Positions 1 to 5,235 of a DNA stretch of 8,516 bases are shown piece after piece (position 1 is the stretch's first letter; every line of letters begins with the position of its first letter). Made by a program: the position numbers and the translations under genes. Origin of the DNA: Hydrogenothermaceae bacterium (lineage in GTDB: Bacteria; Aquificota; Aquificia; Aquificales; Hydrogenothermaceae); assembly GCA_026984355.1 (NCBI GenBank), contig JALSSG010000201.1, positions 1-8,516 on the forward strand. Direction: 5' to 3'. The notes below the pieces were generated by a model. That model had not been told where the DNA came from. It was given only the letters and a program-made list of their open reading frames with translations, and did not search any database.

Positions 1-324
1 TTTTATAATAACTTCTCTAAGTATCGCTATTAGGGTGGTTTTTATAACTGTTGGTACATCAACTCTTCTTTCTCTAAGATATATAATCATTAATCTAAAT
101 AACTCTGTAAGGATAAAAATATATATAAATTTTGCGATTAACTCTTCAAATGGAACAGTTCTTGATATAAGGTCTTCTCCTATATCTAAAAGAGCCAAAA
201 AACCAAGATAAAATAAAAGAATTATTAGAAAAACAATAAATAGGTCTCCAATAAATTCAAAAGTATCTCCAAGTTTTGAATGTATCTGATAAGGTTCTAC
301 GAGTTTTTTTATCTTTTTTTTCAT
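1..324 (-). CDS. PsiE-family membrane protein, 3' end cut by window edge
   Basis: The reading frame opens with ATG at 324-322 and stays open for 108 codons to the window edge, so its C-terminus is missing. The N-terminus is Lys-rich (MKKKIKKL). A first hydrophobic span lies at about residues 27-46 and a second at about 62-83, ending in ELFRLMIIYLRE. After it comes a segment (about 88-106) ending in TTLIAILREVI. This order, a helix ending in E-L-x-x-x-x-x-x-Y-L-x-E followed by an amphipathic segment with T-x-x-x-x-x-R-E, is what I know from the phosphate-starvation-inducible PsiE family (small inner-membrane proteins of unknown biochemical role). The start codon overlaps the TGA of the upstream transglycosylase gene (ATGA), and AAAAGGG about ten bases upstream can serve as ribosome binding site, so the two are probably co-translated. 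Family assignment is from memory of the pattern. The name should not be read as evidence of phosphate control here, and no Pho-box was seen. Confidence 0.7.
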   Translation of the reverse strand, partial: MKKKIKKLVEPYQIHSKLGDTFEFIGDLFIVFLIILLFYLGFLALLDIGEDLISRTVPFEELIAKFIYIFILTELFRLMIIYLRERRVDVPTVIKTTLIAILREVIIK

Positions 325-1907
325 TTGACAGCAACCCTTTTAATTATTTTTATTGTGTCGCCAACTACAATTATATTTCCTTTGATATTGTTCCATTTTT
401 TTAAATCTGATACAGATACTCTAAATTTTTTAGCTATTTTTAGGAGGCTGTCTCCTTTTTTTACTTTATAGAATATATATCTGTATTTAGGTTTTCTTTT
501 TTTAACAATCTTTTTTAGATATTTTATGTTTCTTTTTACTACTTTCTTGCCATTTATGTACCTATGGACTCTTTTATAGATTACTATTTTCTGGTTTGGA
601 TATATATATTTGTCTATTTTATTCCATCTTTTTAGCTGTTTTACAGATACTCTAAATTTTTTAGCTATTGAACCTAAAGTATCACCTTTTTTGACTTTGT
701 ATATTATTCCTTTTGAAGTATATACTATATCCTCTGATAAATCCAAAACTCTATCTGTATAAAATGGATAAGCTTTAATATAGGAAGGTACTTTAATAAA
801 TGAATCTGCTATAAGTACATTAGATTTCATATTATTTATCTTTTTTAGATACTCTACTGTTGTATTAAATTTTTTAGCTATTTTTAGGAGGCTATCTCCT
901 TTTTTTACTTCATATTCTTTTAGTACTTTGTATTTTTGTAGTGGAGCTTTTTCTAATATAGCTTCTACTACTGTTTTATATCCTTTAGGGACATATATGT
1001 GATATCTATTTAAATCTGGAGGTGTAATACCATATTTTAGGTGAGGATTTAGCTTTTTTAGTTCTTCATACGGTATATTTAAAACATCGCAGATAAATCT
1101 TAAAGAAACAGGAGCTTTGACTTCTACCTTTTCAAAAGGTATATCATCGTAATTAAAATTTTCTCTCTTGAGTATTTCTCTTACTACCTGTACTACTGCT
1201 AAAAATGAAGGGACATAGTTTCTGGTTTCTTTTGATAGGTACTCATGAATATCCCAGAAGTTAGTACCGCCATATTTATTTATTTTTCTTATAATTAATC
1301 CCTCTCCTGTGTTATAGCTTGCAAGGGCAAGCATCCAATCATCAAAAATGTTGTATAAATCTCTCAAATACATGGCTGCTGCTTTTGTAGATTCTACTGG
1401 GTCTAATCTCTCATCTACCCATTTGTTTATAAGAAGACCATACATTCTACCTGTTTGAGGGATGAACTGCCACAGGCCTGCTGCACCTGCTGGAGATTTT
1501 GCTTTTATATTAAAATGACTTTCTATTATTGGTAAAAACATAAAGTCATCTGGGATTTTGTACTCTTGAAATATCTGTTTTATAACAGGTATGTATGGCT
1601 TTCCTAAGTTTACATATCTTTTTACAGCTTTAAATCCTCTTTTTTTATAGTATCTAAGCCATGGCTGTATCTGGGCTTTTTCTTTAATATCCAGTTTTAG
1701 CTTTATGTCTAAATTCTCTTTTTCTAAATCAAGACTTGATATTACTTTAGAAGAAGATGTAGCTATACCAACAAGTAAACTTATATCTTCTTCATTTAGA
1801 ATATCAAAAAACTCTTTTCCTCTTTCAAAGGCTAAAGAACTACCATTTAATAGAAAAGCCAACAAAATTCCTATAGAAAGCTGTTGTAATAAGGATTTTT
1901 TCATCAT
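321..1907 (-). CDS. mltD: Membrane-bound/secreted lytic transglycosylase with three LysM domains (MltD-like)
   Basis: This 528-residue protein should cleave the MurNAc-GlcNAc bond of peptidoglycan in the periplasm with formation of 1,6-anhydroMurNAc. An export signal covers residues 1-26 (KK, then a hydrophobic stretch ending SSLA); there is no lipobox Cys, unlike E. coli MltD. The SLT (family 1, MltD type) domain spans about 100-245: LPIIES with the catalytic Glu129, GAAGLWQFIP at 141-150, the YNTGEG motif at 198-203, and NYVPSFLA at 230-237. A linker domain follows, then three LysM glycan-binding repeats at about 331-374, 401-444 and 478-523, each starting with a VKKGD(S/T)L-type motif and separated by Lys/Arg-rich linkers. 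The C-terminus is strongly basic. The start is MM at 1907/1904; neither has a clear Shine-Dalgarno. The gene overlaps the downstream psiE-like gene by 4 bases. LysM repeats are unusually alike at DNA level (see findings). Enzyme class is confident; the mltD symbol is by architecture. Confidence 0.93.
   Translation of the reverse strand: MMKKSLLQQLSIGILLAFLLNGSSLAFERGKEFFDILNEEDISLLVGIATSSSKVISSLDLEKENLDIKLKLDIKEKAQIQPWLRYYKKRGFKAVKRYVNLGKPYIPVIKQIFQEYKIPDDFMFLPIIESHFNIKAKSPAGAAGLWQFIPQTGRMYGLLINKWVDERLDPVESTKAAAMYLRDLYNIFDDWMLALASYNTGEGLIIRKINKYGGTNFWDIHEYLSKETRNYVPSFLAVVQVVREILKRENFNYDDIPFEKVEVKAPVSLRFICDVLNIPYEELKKLNPHLKYGITPPDLNRYHIYVPKGYKTVVEAILEKAPLQKYKVLKEYEVKKGDSLLKIAKKFNTTVEYLKKINNMKSNVLIADSFIKVPSYIKAYPFYTDRVLDLSEDIVYTSKGIIYKVKKGDTLGSIAKKFRVSVKQLKRWNKIDKYIYPNQKIVIYKRVHRYINGKKVVKRNIKYLKKIVKKRKPKYRYIFYKVKKGDSLLKIAKKFRVSVSDLKKWNNIKGNIIVVGDTIKIIKRVAVK
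422..466 (-). repeat. LysM-encoding DNA repeat, copy in LysM3
   Basis: These 45 bases encode the first half of the third LysM repeat. They match 866-910 (LysM1) at 44 of 45 positions, the only difference being g450 versus a894. The left part also extends to 411-438, where 28 bases are identical to 642-669 in LysM2. This is coding repeat sequence, not a mobile or CRISPR repeat. Confidence 0.9.
642..669 (-). repeat. LysM-encoding DNA repeat, copy in LysM2
   Basis: These 28 bases are identical to 411-438 in the third LysM repeat and encode the IAKKFRVSV part of the domain. Identity stops sharply at both ends, so LysM2 does not share the stretch that LysM1 and LysM3 have in common. Confidence 0.85.
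866..910 (-). repeat. LysM-encoding DNA repeat, copy in LysM1
   Basis: These 45 bases match 422-466 with one substitution and encode the shared VKKGDSLLKIAKKF portion of the first LysM repeat. Outside the block the two copies diverge at DNA and protein level (LysM1 continues NTTVEYL, LysM3 continues RVSVSDL). Confidence 0.9.
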
Positions 1908-1927
1908 AATTTATATTATAATATAAG

Positions 1928-1956
1928 CATATATTAAAATAGTATCAGATTGTAAA
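1928..1956 (-). promoter_or_regulatory. Candidate promoter of the transglycosylase-psiE pair
   Basis: Read on the minus strand, TTTACA (1956-1951) and TATATG (1933-1928) are separated by 17 bases and resemble -35 and -10 boxes (5/6 and 4/6 to the sigma-70 consensus). The predicted start of transcription near 1920 would leave a leader of only about 13 bases, consistent with the lack of a Shine-Dalgarno before the ATG at 1907. The region is very AT-rich, so chance matches are likely. Confidence 0.35.
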
Positions 1957-1996
1957 CAGATTTAACAGATTATATTCTACAAAAAAATTCGTACAA

Positions 1997-2005
1997 AAGG
2001 AGGAG
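1997..2005 (+). promoter_or_regulatory. Strong ribosome binding site of the FAD protein gene
   Basis: AAGGAGGAG lies three bases before the ATG at 2009, with the GGAGG core about five bases from it. It is the strongest Shine-Dalgarno in the window and fixes this start. The nearest genes (nuoE, the transglycosylase) lack one, which suggests this protein is made at a higher rate. Confidence 0.85.
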
Positions 2006-2008
2006 AAA

Positions 2009-2623
2009 ATGAATAGATATGATGTAATCATAGTAGGAGGAGGAGCTTCTGGTCTTTCATGTGCTTTGACTCTTGCATCTTCCAAAGGTAAGTTTCCGTG
2101 GGCTGAAGGAAGAAGATACCTTGTTATAGATAATGACTCTTCTGACCTTTTAAAAGCAATGCTAAATAATGCTCCAGGTGTAAAGCAGGGAACTTTAGGT
2201 AGAGAACTTATAAAGCATATAATAGAGCAGATAAAAACATATGGGAATGTTGATATAGTTAATGATAGGGTGGTTTTTGCCTCTGGAGAGAAAGGAAATT
2301 TTGTTGTTGAAACAGAAAATGAGAGAAGATTTGAAGGAGATTATCTTGTTCTTGCTACAGGTTTTCATGAGTTTAACATTGAAGGACTAAATGTAGAGGT
2401 TGTTCCTAACCCTAAGGCTCCAAGGCCGGGAAAAATTATGATTAAAACAGATGAAAACTATAGAGTAAGAGATGGATTATATGTAGCTGGTTTACTTGCT
2501 GGATTTAGTTCTATGTTTGCTTCGGCAGCAGGTTCAGGAACACAGGTGGCATGTAATATTATGGAAGAGTGGGCAGGAAAACCTGTAGTTATTCATGATG
2601 TTCCAGAGCCAAAAAAATCATAG
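2009..2623 (+). CDS. Single-domain FAD-binding oxidoreductase of thioredoxin-reductase fold
   Basis: The 204-residue product starts with a textbook FAD-binding Rossmann segment: YDVIIVGGGASG with GxGxxG at residues 10-15, followed by the second strand ending in an acidic residue (YLVID, 37-41). A typical ATG turn follows (LVLATGF, 113-119), then the C-terminal FAD segment GLYVAGL...ASAAGSGTQVACNI (156-184), which resembles thioredoxin reductase. Full thioredoxin reductase is about 310 residues. This protein lacks the inserted NAD(P)H-binding domain and the CxxC redox pair; its only cysteines are near residues 18 and 182. The usual GD of the C-terminal FAD motif, whose Asp contacts FAD, is GL (161-162). 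So FAD binding is likely, but thioredoxin reduction is not. No signal peptide, so cytoplasmic. It is monocistronic, convergent with nuoE with one base between stops. Partner and substrate cannot be told from sequence. Similar short TrxB-like proteins exist in other prokaryotes; their function is not known to me. Confidence 0.85.
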   Translation: MNRYDVIIVGGGASGLSCALTLASSKGKFPWAEGRRYLVIDNDSSDLLKAMLNNAPGVKQGTLGRELIKHIIEQIKTYGNVDIVNDRVVFASGEKGNFVVETENERRFEGDYLVLATGFHEFNIEGLNVEVVPNPKAPRPGKIMIKTDENYRVRDGLYVAGLLAGFSSMFASAAGSGTQVACNIMEEWAGKPVVIHDVPEPKKS

Positions 2624-2624
2624 T

Positions 2625-3122
2625 TCACACATACTTAGAAAGTATGTCTTTTAAATCTTCTTCTGATTTTATTTTACTGCCGTCGTATAGGTCGTCGTTT
2701 ATAAGAAAAGCAGGAGCTATAGCACATGAGCCTATACATTCTACAAGTTCTATGTACCAGTTTTTATCTATACTTGTTTCACCTGCTTTAGCTCCTGTTA
2801 ATTTTTCTAACATTTTAAGTAGATTTTTATAATTTCCTAAATGACACGGTAGGTTTCTACATACTCTTATATGATTTTTTGCACCATGTTTTGGATGCCT
2901 GAACATATCATAGAAAGAGACTATACCTTCTATATCATTCAATGGAACTTTTAAGTAAATAGAAAGTTCCTCCATTGCTTCATGAGGTATATCTCTATAT
3001 TCGTAAAGTATCTCATGTAGTGAAGGGATAATCGCCTGTTCTTTTACTGGATATTTATTCACATAATAATCTATCTTATTCCTAAGTTTCTCAGTTAGAT
3101 ATTTATATTCCATGTTCTTCAT
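2625..3122 (-). CDS. nuoE: NADH-quinone oxidoreductase subunit E-like [2Fe-2S] protein
   Basis: This 165-residue protein belongs to the 24-kDa/NuoE family, thioredoxin-fold proteins that hold the N1a [2Fe-2S] cluster in the NADH-oxidising arm of complex I and of related hydrogenases and formate dehydrogenases. A helical N-terminal part (to about 60) leads into the family signature GIVSFYDMF (66-74). All four cluster ligands are present: Cys88 and Cys93 in VCRNLPC, Cys129 and Cys133 in ECIGSCAIAPAF. Length is normal for the family. The start MKNM at 3122 has no Shine-Dalgarno; ATG at 3113 (Met4) is an alternative. The usual neighbour nuoF, the flavin subunit, is not in the window on either side: the gene is flanked by a convergent FAD protein and a divergent exported unknown. 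It may therefore serve complex I from a dispersed locus, or another NAD(P)-linked enzyme such as HoxE/HndA-type complexes; sequence alone does not decide. Confidence 0.92.
   Translation of the reverse strand: MKNMEYKYLTEKLRNKIDYYVNKYPVKEQAIIPSLHEILYEYRDIPHEAMEELSIYLKVPLNDIEGIVSFYDMFRHPKHGAKNHIRVCRNLPCHLGNYKNLLKMLEKLTGAKAGETSIDKNWYIELVECIGSCAIAPAFLINDDLYDGSKIKSEEDLKDILSKYV
2629..2647. terminator. Possible bidirectional terminator between the FAD protein gene and nuoE
   Basis: ACATACTT and AAGTATGT form a perfect 8-bp inverted repeat with a 3-base loop. On the plus strand it is followed by CTTTT and more T-rich sequence; on the minus strand a run of seven T lies about 15 bases on. The stem is AT-rich and sits inside the last codons of nuoE, so it is weak as a hairpin but well placed to end both convergent transcripts. 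Confidence 0.4.
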
Positions 3123-3150
3123 AAGATAAGAATACTATTATAACCAGTCT

Positions 3151-3179
3151 ATTTTATCTAATTTAGTAAACCCTTGCAA
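3151..3179 (-). promoter_or_regulatory. Candidate nuoE promoter
   Basis: On the minus strand TTGCAA (3179-3174) and TAAAAT (3156-3151) are 17 bases apart, a 4/6 and 5/6 match to sigma-70 boxes. The transcript would start near 3144 and leave a leader of about 22 bases. A perfect TATAAT also lies at 3142-3137 on this strand but has no -35 box at proper distance. No convincing promoter was found in the opposite direction for the gene at 3211. Confidence 0.4.
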
Positions 3180-3210
3180 AAATGTGAAAGGGATATTCAT
3201 ATTAAACTTT

Positions 3211-4392
3211 ATGATATTTAGATTGATATTAGTACTTTTACTTTTTTATACGATTACTTTTGCATATGAAGAGTATACATTTAAGATAAAAGGTTCAAGG
3301 AGTATTTTTGTTATTAGAGTTTTTGATAAACCTGTTTTAAATATGGAATGGATAAAATTAAAAAAAGGTGGATATATGCTTTCTGGTGATGTTTCTATAT
3401 TAGGAGATGAAGCAGAGTCTAACTGTAGATTGCTAACAGATTTTACTTTAGAAGAACTAATAGAAGCATTAAAGAAAGATTATGGATATACTTACAATAT
3501 ATATGTGAAATCTTTAAATTCTTTTGTTTATGTAAATAAAGAGCCTTATATGGCAATACCTCTTAGAATGAATGTAAATCTAACAGCAACTCAAGATTTA
3601 TTTAAGATAAATCAAGCTATCAAAAAAGAGTTTTATAGAAGGATAAAAGAAGATAAAAGTTTTCAAGATTATTTTAACAGATTAAAAGAATATTTTATAA
3701 AAGATGGTTTTGATGAAAAAAAAGCAGAACTATTAGCAAGAAAGGAAGCAGTAAAAAGGATAAAACCAAAGTTAAAAAGCTGGATACCAGAAGAAAAACT
3801 ACCTAAAAAGCTATATCTTTTGTGTCAATACTCTCCAGCTGACAAAAAAATCTATAAACTTTATCCAGTAAAGCTGTCTATAAAAAAAGAAAAAACTATA
3901 AACATACTTTCGGTTAAAAAAACGGATAAGTATATAAAACTAAAATTAAGTATAAGTCCTTATTTAAAACCAAATAAGAATTTTTCTATAGATGTAATTA
4001 CAATAAATCCACCTGAAATTAGGCTAAGTGGCTGTAATCATGGTTATCTGGGAGTTGCTTTGTATACTGAGAGGCAAGATAAGGATGGTTATCAGCTTGG
4101 ACTTTATGGTCTTGATAATGGTTTTTTCTTAAATATTTATCCTTATAAGTATTTAAATAAGTTTGAGGTACTCTTAAGACTTTCAACATACTGTGCTGTA
4201 GAAAAAAGAGACAGAATATCCGTTTTTAACCCATATCCTGATGATAAATCAAATATGAATAGTATAGTGAGATTAGATTATTCTCATAGAAGTTTTTTAA
4301 AAGAAGTTGGCTTAGAAAGTGTAAGTTTAAAGTTTAAGATAATATCTCCTGATGGGTTTAGTTCTGATACTATAAGTATATCTCTGCCGTGA
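3211..4392 (+). CDS. Exported protein of unknown function
   Basis: I do not recognise a family. From ATG 3211 the product has 393 residues and begins with a good signal peptide: MIFRLILVLLLFYTITFA, cleavage predicted after residue 18 (FA-YEE). A longer frame from GTG 3184 adds nine residues (MKGIFILNF), but would put an Asn inside the hydrophobic run and has no Shine-Dalgarno. The ATG start also lacks a good one, AAAGGGA being 17 bases away, so the start is uncertain. The mature part is Lys/Tyr-rich: a beta-like stretch (about 20-75), an amphipathic helical region around 125-190 (positively charged, RRIKEDKSF...EYFIKDGFDEKKAELLARKEAVKRIK), then a beta-like C-terminal half ending abruptly in ISISLP. 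There is no second membrane segment, lipobox or catalytic motif that I can see. It is probably periplasmic. Its stop codon abuts that of another exported protein on the other strand. Confidence 0.75.
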   Translation: MIFRLILVLLLFYTITFAYEEYTFKIKGSRSIFVIRVFDKPVLNMEWIKLKKGGYMLSGDVSILGDEAESNCRLLTDFTLEELIEALKKDYGYTYNIYVKSLNSFVYVNKEPYMAIPLRMNVNLTATQDLFKINQAIKKEFYRRIKEDKSFQDYFNRLKEYFIKDGFDEKKAELLARKEAVKRIKPKLKSWIPEEKLPKKLYLLCQYSPADKKIYKLYPVKLSIKKEKTINILSVKKTDKYIKLKLSISPYLKPNKNFSIDVITINPPEIRLSGCNHGYLGVALYTERQDKDGYQLGLYGLDNGFFLNIYPYKYLNKFEVLLRLSTYCAVEKRDRISVFNPYPDDKSNMNSIVRLDYSHRSFLKEVGLESVSLKFKIISPDGFSSDTISISLP

Positions 4393-4422
4393 TTACCAGA
4401 TTTTAAAATCTTTATCTGTAAT
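4392..4422. other. Inverted repeats at the abutting stop codons
   Basis: AGATTTTAAAATCT (4398-4411) is a 14-base perfect palindrome. It is enclosed by a second imperfect pairing, ATTACCAGAT (4392-4401) with ATCTGTAAT (4414-4422), with one bulged C. The two foldings compete for the same bases. No T run follows on either strand, so it is only a weak candidate for a shared terminator of the two convergent genes. Confidence 0.3.
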
Positions 4423-5235
4423 GTTATATCCCTCTTCTACTGTCATATTTACATATATACTATCTGGTCTATTTTTTAACAAAATTGATGGTTTAACACA
4501 GTATTTTTGGTTTTTCTCATATCTGGGAAAAGGAATTTTATAATCTAAAAATTCTAAGTACGCATAAGCATTGGCTACTGGTGAAGGTAATATATAATTA
4601 TAGCCATTTGATGTTATTTGTTCTTTTGCTTTAAAATCTTTATATACAGGGTTTTTATTCTTCAAAGAGATTACTGTTTTAAATAATTGAATTTTTTCTA
4701 TTTCTTTAATAAATGCAGTCAAATCTTTTGGAGTTCTTTGAAGTCTTTTTCCAAAGAAAATAGTTATCTTATCAGGTTGTAAATCATTCTTTACATGTAG
4801 AAATATTATTATATACTTGTCCGAAAGCCTGCATGATGGAAATGCACTAAAGGATGGACTATCTATTGTAAAAAATTCATATTTACTATCAAGAAAAAGC
4901 TTTAAGAATATAAACTTTTGATTTTCTAACTGGTAATAATCTACTGTATATTTTAGTTTTACTTCTTTTGCCTTTTGTAGTTTCTTTTCATAATATGCTT
5001 CAAAAGCTTTTTGTTTTATCTCTTCATATTCATGTAGTATATTTAAACATTTTTCATCTGATGGTTCTATTATCCCTTTTTTAATACATTTATCTAACTC
5101 TTTTTTAAATGATTTACCTTTTTTCCTTAGCTCTTTTTTAAGATAATAGTCAAAAGACTTTGGGATATCTTCTAACGAGAAACACTGGTAGGAAAAAACA
5201 ATAACTAAAAGTAGTACAGCGGTTAATTTCTTCAA
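4393..5235 (-). CDS. Exported protein of unknown function, TTG start, coupled to metG
   Basis: The 280-residue product has no family I recognise. It starts at TTG (5235-5233), the only plausible start: the next in-frame Met is near the C-terminus, and the TTG is followed at once by an ideal signal peptide MKKLTAVLLLVIVFSYQCFS, with likely cleavage after Ser20. SYQC is not a good lipobox. The TTG overlaps the TGA of metG (TTGA), and GAAGGA about eleven bases upstream can act as ribosome binding site, so translation is probably coupled to metG. The mature part has a charged helical region (about 25-95, Lys/Glu-rich), then a mixed region with beta-like strands (FIFLKLFL, YIIIFLHV, KITIFFG). Four cysteines remain after cleavage (50, 63, 135, 246), which could form two disulfides. 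The protein ends DKDFKIW. An operon with a tRNA synthetase most likely reflects compact genome layout, not shared function. Confidence 0.8.
   Translation of the reverse strand: MKKLTAVLLLVIVFSYQCFSLEDIPKSFDYYLKKELRKKGKSFKKELDKCIKKGIIEPSDEKCLNILHEYEEIKQKAFEAYYEKKLQKAKEVKLKYTVDYYQLENQKFIFLKLFLDSKYEFFTIDSPSFSAFPSCRLSDKYIIIFLHVKNDLQPDKITIFFGKRLQRTPKDLTAFIKEIEKIQLFKTVISLKNKNPVYKDFKAKEQITSNGYNYILPSPVANAYAYLEFLDYKIPFPRYEKNQKYCVKPSILLKNRPDSIYVNMTVEEGYNITDKDFKIW

Noticed and set aside
411..910. Three spaced near-identical repeats, possible CRISPR-like array
   Set aside because: They lie in frame inside the transglycosylase gene and encode LysM domains; spacing is about 200 bases and copies differ in extent.
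1705..1926. Open frame on the plus strand over the transglycosylase signal region
   Set aside because: It is antisense to a clear gene, has no ribosome binding site and its composition mirrors the minus-strand codons.
2266..2278. A 13-base match (TAGGGTGGTTTTT) also present at 31-43
   Set aside because: Both copies are inside unrelated coding regions on opposite sense; one short match in an AT-rich window is expected by chance.
2644..2832. Plus-strand open frame inside nuoE
   Set aside because: Opposite the conserved Cys129/Cys133 region of NuoE, no ribosome binding site, no recognisable product.
3184..3210. GTG start at 3184 for the exported protein
   Set aside because: No Shine-Dalgarno before it, and the nine added residues worsen the signal peptide; ATG 3211 preferred, though not certain.
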